A stretch of 64,000 nucleotides of DNA from Comamonadaceae bacterium (GTDB lineage Bacteria > Pseudomonadota > Gammaproteobacteria > Burkholderiales > Burkholderiaceae_C). The position numbers and the translations under genes were made by a program. The stretch is from positions 1 to 64,000 of the forward strand of contig CANCER010000020.1 in assembly GCA_947375135.1 (NCBI GenBank). The letters run 5' to 3'. Below are positions 8,256-16,600 of the stretch, in pieces. How positions within the stretch are numbered: the stretch's first letter is position 1; the number at the start of each line of letters is the position of its first letter. The notes beneath the pieces were generated by a model. It did no database searches. It was not told the origin of the DNA and worked only from the letters and a program-made list of their open reading frames with translations.

Positions 8256-8272
8256 TTGGCATGCTTTCTGCT
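8256..8272 (+). promoter_or_regulatory. Candidate sigma-54 (-24/-12) promoter of aapJQMP
   Basis: TTGGCATGCTTTCTGCT has the invariant GG (8258-8259) and GC (8270-8271) separated by 10 bases, and matches much of TTGGCACG-N4-TTGC. It lies about 165 bases before the aapJ start in a 320-base gap. Sigma-54 control would fit nitrogen-regulated amino-acid uptake. A smaller hairpin (CTCCGC/GCGGAG, 8204-8222) lies upstream. Confidence 0.5.
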
Positions 8273-8296
8273 TCCTTACTGCCTGCAAAGACCCAT

Positions 8297-8323
8297 TGCA
8301 AATTACGTCATAACGTATTTGCA
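8297..8323. promoter_or_regulatory. Near-perfect palindrome in the aapJ leader, candidate operator
   Basis: TGCAAAT-T-ACGT-CATA-ACGT-ATTTGCA: 11-base arms with one extra T. It is A/T-rich in a GC-rich genome and lies just downstream of the predicted sigma-54 start, where a repressor or RNA-level element could act. A second inverted repeat, GGTGC-N7-GCACC within 8384-8402, sits shortly before the ribosome site. Confidence 0.5.
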
Positions 8324-8436
8324 TGGACCTCAAGAGTAAACCCTGAGCTCTGTGCGCGTAACATGCCACTACATTCACTCCTTTGGTGCTAAACAGGCAC
8401 CACGGTGGAACCCTTTTTTAACTGGAGAACTTGAAC

Positions 8437-9471
8437 ATGACAATGAAATCCCTGAAAACCGTTGCTGCAGCCGTGCTGGCTTTGGGCACGCTGGCCGCCA
8501 GTCCCGCCTTTGCCGGCAAGACATTGGACGGCATCAAGGCACGCGGTCAGGTGATCTGCGGCGTGCACACCGGCCTGGCCGGTTTCAGCGCGGCCGACTC
8601 CAGCGGCAAATGGACCGGCATCGACGTCGATGTCTGCCGCGCCGTGGCTGCCGCCACCCTGGGCGATGCCGAAAAGGTGAAATACGTGCCGCTGTCGGCA
8701 CAGGCCCGCTTCACTGCCCTGCAGTCCGGCGAAATCGACATCCTGTCGCGCAACACTACCTTCACCCTGACCCGTGATGCGTCGCTCGGCCTGAGCCAGA
8801 CCGCCGTGACCTACTACGACGGCCAGGGCTTTATGGTCCCCGTCAAGAGCAAGATCAAGAGCGCCAAGCAGCTCAAGGGCCAGACCGTGTGCGTGCAGTC
8901 CGGCACCACCACAGAAAAGAACCTGACCGACTACTCCAAGGCCAATGGCCTGAACATCAAGCCCGTGGTGTTTGAAAAGCTCGAAGCCGTGGAAGGTGCC
9001 TACTTCTCCGGCCGCTGCGTGTCCTACACCACCGACGCCTCCGGCCTGGCCTCGGTGCGTAACAAGTCGGCCAAGAACCCGGCCGACCACATCATCCTGC
9101 CCGAGCTGATCTCCAAAGAGCCCCTGGGCCCGCTGGTGCGCCGGGGCGATGACGAATGGGCGGCGATTGTGAAATGGACCATCTTCGGTCTGCTCGAAGC
9201 CGAAGAATATGGCATCACCTCGGCCAATGTGGACGAACTGAAGGCCAACAGCAAAGACCCGGCCATCGGCCGGATTCTGGGCACCACCGAAGACACCGGC
9301 AAGCTGCTGGGTCTGGACAAAGAGTGGCTGGCCCGCGCCGTCAAGGCCACCGGCAACTACGGCCAGATCTTCGAGCGCAATGTGGGCCCCAAGTCGGACC
9401 TGCAACTGCCACGCGGTCTGAACAACCTGTGGAACAAGGGCGGCATCCAGTACGCTCCCCCCATCCGCTAA
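8437..9471 (+). CDS. aapJ: General L-amino-acid ABC transporter, periplasmic binding protein
   Basis: A 344-residue extracytoplasmic binding protein with a clear signal peptide cleaved after ASPAFA (about residue 24). The mature domain has the family-3 pattern: GKTLDGIKARGQVICGVHTG at the start, [26 protein letters not shown] and the hinge near KSAKQLKGQTVCVQSG. It is the AapJ/BztA type, larger than HisJ or GlnH, which binds a wide range of L-amino acids. ATG 8437 is chosen for the GGAG at 8424-8427; TTG 8431 is in frame but too near. First gene of a four-gene operon and followed by an attenuator hairpin. Confidence 0.92.
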   Translation: MTMKSLKTVAAAVLALGTLAASPAFAGKTLDGIKARGQVICGVHTGLAGFSAADSSGKWTGIDVDVCRAVAAATLGDAEKVKYVPLSAQARFTALQSGEIDILSRNTTFTLTRDASLGLSQTAVTYYDGQGFMVPVKSKIKSAKQLKGQTVCVQSGTTTEKNLTDYSKANGLNIKPVVFEKLEAVEGAYFSGRCVSYTTDASGLASVRNKSAKNPADHIILPELISKEPLGPLVRRGDDEWAAIVKWTIFGLLEAEEYGITSANVDELKANSKDPAIGRILGTTEDTGKLLGLDKEWLARAVKATGNYGQIFERNVGPKSDLQLPRGLNNLWNKGGIQYAPPIR

Positions 9472-9501
9472 ATCGCACAACGCCGGCTGGTCCGGCGCTC
9501 C

Positions 9502-9537
9502 AAGGGGTGGGTGCCGCACGGTACCCTCCCCTTTTTT
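9502..9537 (+). terminator. Intrinsic terminator/attenuator between aapJ and aapQ
   Basis: GGGG-t-GGGTGCC pairs with GGTACCC-t-CCCC around a GCAC loop, followed by six T residues (9532-9537). A smaller hairpin, CGCCGG/CCGGCG, lies at 9481-9497. Partial termination here would give more binding protein than permease, a common arrangement in ABC operons. Confidence 0.75.
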
Positions 9538-9573
9538 CATGGCCCGTTGTTTCAAAATACCAAGAGGGATTGC

Positions 9574-10743
9574 ATGTCCAACACCCCGCCCCAAAAGAGT
9601 TGGTCCTGGCGTAGCCAGGCCTTTCGCGGTCTGGTTTACCAGGTGCTCGCCGTGGTGCTCATCACCCTGTGTGTGGGCTATCTGGCGCACAACACGCAGA
9701 CCAATATGCGCGAGCGCGGCATACAGAGCGGCTTTGACTTTCTCAACAGCGCGGCCGGCTTCGACATCGGCGAGAGCCTGTTTGCCTTTGACTCCGGCGA
9801 GAACTACTGGCACGCCTACCTGATCGGCTTTACCAACACCCTGCGCGTGGCCATCACCGGCCTGATTCTCACCACGCTCTTGGGTACGCTGATCGGCGTG
9901 GGCCGCTTCTCGCGCAACGCGCTGGTGCGCGGCCTGTGCGTCTGCTACGTGGAGCTGTTTCGCAACATCCCGGTGCTGCTGCAGCTGCTGATGTGGTACC
10001 TGATGTTTACCGAAGTGTTGCCGGATTCGGCCAGCCCGCTGGTGTTGGGCCCGCTGTACCTGAGCAAAGGTGGCTTGAATTTTCCGATTCCGGTGTGGGC
10101 CACCGGCCAGTACTTTGCCGCCATCGGCATGGGCCTGGCGCTGGTCGTGGCCTTTGTCTATCGCCGCTGGGCCATCCGGTCGTTTGAGCGCACCGGTGTG
10201 CCGCGCAGCCTGTTCTGGGTGCCGGTGGGCATCGTGATCGGCTTTGGCGTGCTGGGCTGGCTGATGGGCGGCGCCCCCTCTGAATTCAACATGCCGATGC
10301 AGGGTGAATTCGCGATTGAAAACGGTGGCGCGCTGACGCCGGAATTTCTCTCGGTGCTCTTGGGCCTGACGATTTACACCGCGGCCTTTGTGGCCGAGGT
10401 GGTGCGTGGCGGCATCCAGTCGGTGGCGCTGGGCCAGACCGAGGCGGCTGCAGCTTTGGGCCTGAGCCGGGGCCAGACCATGCGTCTGGTGACCTTGCCG
10501 CAAGCCCTGCGGGTGATCATTCCGCCGGTGACCAACCAGTACCTCAACCTGACCAAGAACTCGTCGCTCGCCGTGGCCATTGGCTACCCCGATGTGGTGT
10601 CGATTGCCAACACCGCCATCAACCAGACCGGCCGCGCCGTGGAATGCATTGCCATCATCATGGTGGTGTACCTGAGCACCTCGCTTATCACCTCCATGTT
10701 GATGAACTGGTACAACACGCGCTCTGCGATCAAGGAGCGTTAA
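9574..10743 (+). CDS. aapQ: General L-amino-acid ABC transporter permease
   Basis: A 389-residue inner-membrane permease. The first transmembrane helix is near residues 20-38, then a long periplasmic loop of the AapQ/BztB type (NMRERGIQSGFDFLNSAAGF) precedes the core domain. The ATPase-contact loop is EAAAALGLSRGQTMRLVTLP. ATG 9574 has a GAGGG just upstream; the longer frame from 9511 covers the terminator. AapQ pairs with AapM to form the channel. The stop is 4 bases before aapM. Confidence 0.92.
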   Translation: MSNTPPQKSWSWRSQAFRGLVYQVLAVVLITLCVGYLAHNTQTNMRERGIQSGFDFLNSAAGFDIGESLFAFDSGENYWHAYLIGFTNTLRVAITGLILTTLLGTLIGVGRFSRNALVRGLCVCYVELFRNIPVLLQLLMWYLMFTEVLPDSASPLVLGPLYLSKGGLNFPIPVWATGQYFAAIGMGLALVVAFVYRRWAIRSFERTGVPRSLFWVPVGIVIGFGVLGWLMGGAPSEFNMPMQGEFAIENGGALTPEFLSVLLGLTIYTAAFVAEVVRGGIQSVALGQTEAAAALGLSRGQTMRLVTLPQALRVIIPPVTNQYLNLTKNSSLAVAIGYPDVVSIANTAINQTGRAVECIAIIMVVYLSTSLITSMLMNWYNTRSAIKER

Positions 10744-10747
10744 CACC

Positions 10748-11848
10748 ATGACCGCACAAGTTTTTCAACCGATTTCCCCACGCCCGGCACCCGTCAAGGT
10801 GGAGGGTTTTGTGGCCTGGATACGCGCCAACCTGTTTGGCGATCTGCGCACCAGCCTGGGCACGCTGGCCATAGGCGCGGTGCTGCTGTGGATCGTGCCG
10901 CAGCTGATCCAGTGGCTGTTCATCAACGCAGTCTGGATCAAGAACTACGAAACCTGCCACGCGGCGGCTGGTGCCTGCTGGGGCGTGATTGGCGAGAAGT
11001 ACCGCATCATCATCTTCGGGCGCTACCCCTTTGATGACGAGTGGCGTCCGCTGATTGCCACGGTGCTGCTGATGGGCCTGCTGGTGCTGAGCTGCATGCG
11101 CCTGGCCTGGAAGCCCTGGTTGGGTGCCCTGTGGGTGGTGGTGCTGGCGATCTTCTTCACGCTGATGCGCGGTGGCGTGTTCGGCCTGTCGTATGTAGAG
11201 ACCTCGCTCTGGGGCGGCCTGCCGCTCACGCTGCTGCTGGCCTCGCTGTCCATGACCATGGCCTTTCCGATTGCACTCTTGATTGCGCTGGGCCGCCGCT
11301 CCAACCTGCCTGCCATCCGCAGCCTGTGCACCATTTACGTGGAGCTGATCCGTGGCGTGCCGCTGATCTCGGTGCTGTTCATGGCCTCGTTCATGTTCCC
11401 GCTCTTGATGCCGCAGGGCTTCAACATCGACGTGCTGATCCGCGTGCTGGCCGGCATCACCCTGTTTGCTGCGGCCTACATGGCCGAGGTGATTCGTGGT
11501 GGCCTGCAGGCCGTGCCCAAGGGACAGATCGAAGCAGCCGCGACCTTAGGGCTTTCGTATTGGCAGACCCAGCGCAAGATCGTGCTGCCGCAGGCCCTGG
11601 CGATGGTGGTGCCGGGCATCATGAACAACTTCATCTCGACCTTCAAAGATACCTCGCTGGTGACGATTGTGAGCATGTACGAGCTGACCGGCTCCATGGG
11701 CATGGCGCTCAACTCGGACGCCAACTGGCGGCCCTTCAAGATCGAAGGCTACCTCTTCATCGCCCTGATTTATTTCGTGTTCTGCTTCTCCATGTCGCGC
11801 TACAGCATCTGGATTGAAAAGCAAGTAAACAAAAGCAAGCAACGCTAA
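10748..11848 (+). CDS. aapM: General L-amino-acid ABC transporter permease
   Basis: A 366-residue permease, the partner of AapQ. N-terminal helix near residues 35-58 (LGTLAIGAVLLWIVPQLIQW), a periplasmic segment with paired cysteines (CHAAAGACW), several further helices, then the coupling loop EAAATLGLSYWQTQRKIVLP near residue 260. The C-terminus SRYSIWIEKQVNKSKQR is typical of AapM/BztC. Nine bases separate it from aapP, supporting one transcript. Confidence 0.92.
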   Translation: MTAQVFQPISPRPAPVKVEGFVAWIRANLFGDLRTSLGTLAIGAVLLWIVPQLIQWLFINAVWIKNYETCHAAAGACWGVIGEKYRIIIFGRYPFDDEWRPLIATVLLMGLLVLSCMRLAWKPWLGALWVVVLAIFFTLMRGGVFGLSYVETSLWGGLPLTLLLASLSMTMAFPIALLIALGRRSNLPAIRSLCTIYVELIRGVPLISVLFMASFMFPLLMPQGFNIDVLIRVLAGITLFAAAYMAEVIRGGLQAVPKGQIEAAATLGLSYWQTQRKIVLPQALAMVVPGIMNNFISTFKDTSLVTIVSMYELTGSMGMALNSDANWRPFKIEGYLFIALIYFVFCFSMSRYSIWIEKQVNKSKQR

Positions 11849-11857
11849 GGAATTTTT

Positions 11858-12601
11858 ATGTCTGAACACATCATCCAATTCGACAAGGTCAACAAGTGGT
11901 ACGGCAACAACTTCCATGTGTTGCGCGACATCGACCTGCAGGTCAAGACCGGCGAGCGCATCGTGGTCTGCGGCCCCTCGGGCTCCGGCAAGTCCACCCT
12001 GATCCGCTGCATCAACCGCCTGGAAGAACACCAGCAGGGCCACCTGACGGTGGACGGCGTGGAACTGACCGACGACGTGAAGGCCATTGACGATGTGCGC
12101 AAAAAAGTCGGCATGGTGTTCCAGCAGTTCAACCTGTTCCCCCACCTCACCGTGCTGGAGAACCTCACACTCTCTCCTATGTGGGTGGGCAAGATGCCCA
12201 AGAAAGAAGCTGAAGAAAAGGCCATGGAGCAGTTGAAGCGCGTGCGCATTGCCGAGCAGGCCGGCAAGTATCCGCTGCAACTTTCCGGCGGGCAGCAACA
12301 GCGGGTGGCGATTGCGCGTGCCCTGTGTCTTACCCCGAAGATCATGCTGTTCGATGAGCCCACCTCGGCGCTGGACCCGGAGATGATCAAGGAAGTGCTG
12401 GACGTGATGATCGAGATGGCCAGCCAGGGGATCACCATGTTGTGTGTCACGCATGAGATGGGATTTGCCAAGGCGGTGGCAGATCGGGTGATCTTTATGG
12501 ACCAGGGACAGATTGTTGAGCAGAACAATCCGCATGACTTTTTTAACAATCCGCAGAGTGAGCGGAGTCGGGACTTCTTGTCCAAGATTTTGGGGCATTG
12601 A
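11858..12601 (+). CDS. aapP: General L-amino-acid ABC transporter ATP-binding protein
   Basis: A 247-residue ABC ATPase. Walker A is GPSGSGKST near residue 40, the Q-loop is [16 protein letters not shown], the signature is [15 protein letters not shown], Walker B is [14 protein letters not shown], and the switch histidine is in CVTHEMGFA. This is the polar-amino-acid uptake class and nearly full family length. It powers AapQM import. Last gene of the operon; a long inverted-repeat element begins 30 bases after its stop. Confidence 0.93.
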   Translation: MSEHIIQFDKVNKWYGNNFHVLRDIDLQVKTGERIVVCGPSGSGKSTLIRCINRLEEHQQGHLTVDGVELTDDVKAIDDVRKKVGMVFQQFNLFPHLTVLENLTLSPMWVGKMPKKEAEEKAMEQLKRVRIAEQAGKYPLQLSGGQQQRVAIARALCLTPKIMLFDEPTSALDPEMIKEVLDVMIEMASQGITMLCVTHEMGFAKAVADRVIFMDQGQIVEQNNPHDFFNNPQSERSRDFLSKILGH

Positions 12602-12631
12602 TTTTTTTCTGCGGTTTTTCGCGCCCCTACC

Positions 12632-12936
12632 TTTTAACTCCCCCATCCCCCCCGCCCCTTACCCCCCGTCGGGGTAAGGGGTGCCTAAATCGGACAGCCC
12701 ATTTTGCTTTTTCGCTTCGGCCAGGGCCTTACTGGGGTCTGTACTTTCGGGTTGGCGTTTGGCCAGTGCATTTCCAGCGCTCGGACCTTCTGGTGTGCGG
12801 TGCAGGCAACGAAAAGCACTGGCAGCGCCACCCCCGTAATTCCGTATTCGGCGCGAAGAGCTTAAATGGGCTGTCCGTTTTGGGCACCCCTTACCCCGGC
12901 GGGGGGTAAGGGGCGGGGGGGATGGGGGAGTTAAAA
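12632..12936. mobile_element. 305-bp long-palindrome element with 73-bp terminal inverted repeats (MITE-like)
   Basis: The left arm 12632-12704 and right arm 12864-12936 are reverse complements at 70 of 73 positions. Each arm contains its own hairpin, CCCCTTACCCC against GGGGTAAGGGG, and long C or G runs. The 159-base core has further internal complementarity (GGCCAGTGC near 12761 with GCACTGG near 12817, and TGGCG near 12753 with CGCCA near 12826), so nearly the whole unit could fold as one long stem. No gene is encoded. It fills most of the 417-base gap between aapP and the flavin reductase. No clear target-site duplication is visible. It could equally be an unusually large terminator or a REP/BIME-like unit. 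Confidence 0.7.
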
Positions 12937-13018
12937 AAAGCTAACCAGAAAAAGACCAGCAACGCAGTGGAAGCCCTCCCACCGGCGCAGCCACACCAAT
13001 CTCGGTTAAATTCACCCC

Positions 13019-13537
13019 ATGCTCTCCACCGCCAAGCCGCAAAAAGCGCGCCCCCCTATTTTCTCAAAACCCGAGTTCCGCACCGCCCTGGGCATGTTTG
13101 CCACCGGTGTGACCATCGTCACCGCACGCACTGCAAACGGCAACCTGGTGGGCCTGACGGCCAACTCCTTCAACTCGGTGTCCATGTCACCGCCGTTGGT
13201 GCTGTGGAGCCTGTCGCAGACCGCCAGTTCCATGGAAGCCTTCAGCACGGGATCGCACTACGCCATCAACATCCTGAGCGCCGACCAGCAGGATCTGGCA
13301 CTTCAATTTGCCACCAAAGGCGTAGACAAGTTTGCCGGCGTGGGATACCGCCTGGGCGTCGCCGGAGCGCCCTTGCTCGACGGTGTGGCCGCTACCTTTG
13401 AGTGCTTTAACCGCAGCCGCTACGAAGAAGGCGACCACATCATTTTTGTCGGCGAGGTGGAGCACTGCGCACACCGCGAGGGTGCGTCACCCCTGCTGTA
13501 CCACGGCGGCAAGTTCTACGCAGAGCACCCGCTGTAA
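13019..13537 (+). CDS. Flavin reductase family, FMN-binding protein
   Basis: A 172-residue protein of the flavin-reductase-like (FMN-binding split-barrel) family. Seen: FRTALGMFATGVTIVTA near residues 20-36, GLTANSFNSVSMSPPLVLWSL, the CFNRSRYEEGDHIIFVGEVE core and the terminal LLYHGGKFYAE motif. Such proteins are the NAD(P)H:FMN reductase components that supply reduced flavin to two-component monooxygenases, though no monooxygenase is adjacent here. Length matches the family. Convergent with the large hybrid kinase gene. Confidence 0.85.
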   Translation: MLSTAKPQKARPPIFSKPEFRTALGMFATGVTIVTARTANGNLVGLTANSFNSVSMSPPLVLWSLSQTASSMEAFSTGSHYAINILSADQQDLALQFATKGVDKFAGVGYRLGVAGAPLLDGVAATFECFNRSRYEEGDHIIFVGEVEHCAHREGASPLLYHGGKFYAEHPL

Positions 13538-13625
13538 ATACCACCGCGCTGCACTGGCACGCGTCGTGGTGTCGGGGCCAACGGCCTGGTCAGCGGGTAT
13601 TGCGCGGATTGCGAAGGAGTTCGGG

Positions 13626-16600
13626 CTATTGCCCACCAAACTGCCGCACCAGCTTTTCGCATTCCGCGGCAGCTGTCTCAAACTTCAAATTGTCCATGGC
13701 CGCATTCAGGGCCTGCACCAACGCCTGATCGAGGGATAGGCGCAGCGTGGCATACATTTCCACGGCCACCATATCGGAGGCCTGCAAGGCCACCAGCAAT
13801 GCCTTCAGTTGCTGCAGGGTGACCAGCTCTGCAACAGCAGCGGGCGCTTCGTACGGTGCGGGCGTTGCAAGACGGACTGCCACCTCCTCCAGCACCGGCA
13901 GCACCTGTGCCAACCGGGCCTCCAACAAGGCAAGCACCTTGCTGCACGCTTGCGGACTGCGCGCAGCCTGTACCCGCTTTTCGGCCCGCGCAGCCAAGGC
14001 TGACAACCTCACCACACCCAAAGTGGCCGACAGCCCTTTGAAGGCGTGCAAATCGCCTTGCACCTGCACCCAGTCAGCGGCTTGCAGTCCCTGCGCCAGG
14101 CGCTGCGGCAAGGCCCTGGCATGGGCCAAAAAGGAGACCATGGAGCGCTGCAGCAAGCCCTGGTTACCGCCCATGCGATGCAAGGCAGCAAGCACGTCAA
14201 TACCTTCAGGCCAGACCTGCTGCTGCAACACCACATCCGGCAGCGCGGTCAGGGATGGTGCAGTCAGTGCGGCGCCACGCCAGCCGGTGTGCTGTATCAG
14301 CGTGGCTACCAGGGCATTCAAATCAAAGGGTTTGCCGACATGGTCATTCATACCGGCGGCCAGGCACGCGTCGCGGTCCGACGCCATGGCGTTGGCGGTC
14401 ATGGCAATCACCGGCAGCGCGGAAAAGCGCGCATCGGCACGCAGCAGGCGTGTGGCGGTCAGTCCATCCATGACCGGCATTTGCAGGTCCATTAGCACCA
14501 CATCAAAAGCCGGCTGCGCTGCAGCCACCGCCGCCACACCCATTGCACCGTTTTGTGCCAGGCTGACCTCGGCGCCTTCCGCACAGAGCAGTTCCCGGGC
14601 CACCTGCTGGTTGATGGCGTTGTCCTCCACCAGCAGCACACGCAGGCCCAGCAGACGCTGGGACTGCTGTACGGGGCCGGTCGCGCCCAGAAGGGAATGC
14701 CCCTCCCTCGCGTGCACCAATGCTTGCCGGAACATCGCGGCAGTCAGCGGCTTGACCATGAGGCCATCGAGGGGCTGCTGTTCGTGGACGTTGCTCTGGG
14801 CCAGGGCCTCGCGGCTCTGGCGACTCATCAGGATCAGCTGCGGGGCGGTGCCGCCGCCATACAGGCGACGCACCCTGCGCAAGGTTTCCCAGCCGTCCAT
14901 CTCCGGCATCTGCGAATCGACAAACAGCGCATCCAGCGCAGGCTTGCCGACGTCTAACCGGGCATTGACCAGGGCAAGGGCCTGCGCGCCCGAACCGGCC
15001 TGGCAGACCTCCCAGCCCAGCGAACGCATCATGGCCGCACTGCTGGCCAGCGCGGCCGCATTGTCGTCCACCAGCAGGGCCCGTACCAGGGGCGCTGACG
15101 GGCTGGCATCCGCTTGCGGCTGCAGCGCCGGGACGGCAGCATCGGCCACCGCCAGCTCCAGGGTAAAGCGGAAGGTACTGCCCTGGCCCAACGTGCTGCA
15201 GAGCTCTAACGCAGTCCCGCCCATCAGGCGGATCAGCCGCGTCGAAATCACCAGTCCCAAGCCGGTGCCGCCAAAGCGGCGCGTGGTGTTGGCGTCGGCC
15301 TGGGTGAAGGCGGTAAAGATGCGCGCCTGGTTTTCGGGCGCAATGCCGATACCCGTGTCCTGCACTTCGACGCCGAGCAGCGCCCGCCCGGGCGCGCGGG
15401 ACAGCAGGCTCCAGCGAATCACCACCTCCCCTTTTTCGGTGAACTTGACCGCATTGCCACCCAGGTTGATCAGGACCTGCTTGAGGCGCATGGCGTCACC
15501 GATGAGTTCCTGCGGTATGGCCGGGTCCACCTCAAACAACAGATCCACATTCCTGGCACCCAGGTTGGCCGACAGGATGACCGACAGCTCACCCAGCAGC
15601 GTCTCCAGCAGAAAGGGCTCGGAGTGGAGTTCCATCTTGCCGGCCTCGACTTTGGAGAAGTCCAGAATGTCGTTCAGCAGCCCCAGCAGGGAGCGCGCTG
15701 CGCCGGCCGCCTTTTCGGCATAGTCACGCTGGTAGCTGGTGAGCACACTGCTGCGAAGCAATTGCAGCATGCCCAGGATGGCATTCATAGGGGTGCGGAT
15801 TTCATGGCTCACGTTGGCCAGAAACTGGCTCTTGGAGACACTGGACTGTTCCGCCAGGCGCATCGCCTCGCGCAGGGAGGACTCGTATTCCTTCTGTTTG
15901 GAGATGTCGTACAACATCACCAGGTTGCCGGTGACATCACCCTGCGCATCACGCATGGGCGAGAAAATCAGGCTGCCCTTGAAGCGCGAACCGTCCCTGC
16001 GCACCAGGGTCCACTCCTGCTCATCCCGGATATGGGCCACATGGTCGAATACCTCGCTGGCGCCGACCACCAGCCCCCGGGTTGAGGCCAACGTTTCACG
16101 CCACGCAGCGAGCTCCGTAGGGTCAAAAAAGATGCTGGCATTCTGGCGATGCACCAGTTCCTGCGCGCCATAGCCCAGCAGATTCTCAGCGCCCTGGTTA
16201 AATATCTGAATGACATGGTCCAGACTCATCGTGATGATGCCCACTGCGGTGGCCGAGTCGAGCACGTTTTGCAAGGTCGCCATGGTCTGGGCCAGCTGCT
16301 GCTCGGCAAGCTTGCGCTCGGTGATGTCCATGTGTGTGCCGTACACCCAGAGTGGAAGGCCCCCCCCATCCCGCTGTGCCACCTTGCCCTTGGCCAGCAC
16401 CCACATCCAGTGCCCTTGTTTGTGGCGCATACGCGCCTCGATCTCGTAATCGGCCCGCTCACCACGCAGGTGTTCCTGCATCCGCAGGGCGCTGACCACC
16501 AGGTCATCCGGGTGGGTTAAGCGCAACCAGGCTTCGTAGTTCAGCGGCTGCAGTTCGTCCAAGGTGTAACCCAGCATGGCGGCGTACTGTTCGCTGTAAA

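Noticed and set aside
8389-10749. 786-residue minus-strand frame across aapJ-aapQ
   Set aside because: It lies opposite two well-conserved transporter genes and has low-complexity composition.
13537-13601. AATACC...GGTATT pair between convergent flavin reductase and kinase genes
   Set aside because: The arms are short and widely spaced, with poor pairing between; too weak to call a terminator.
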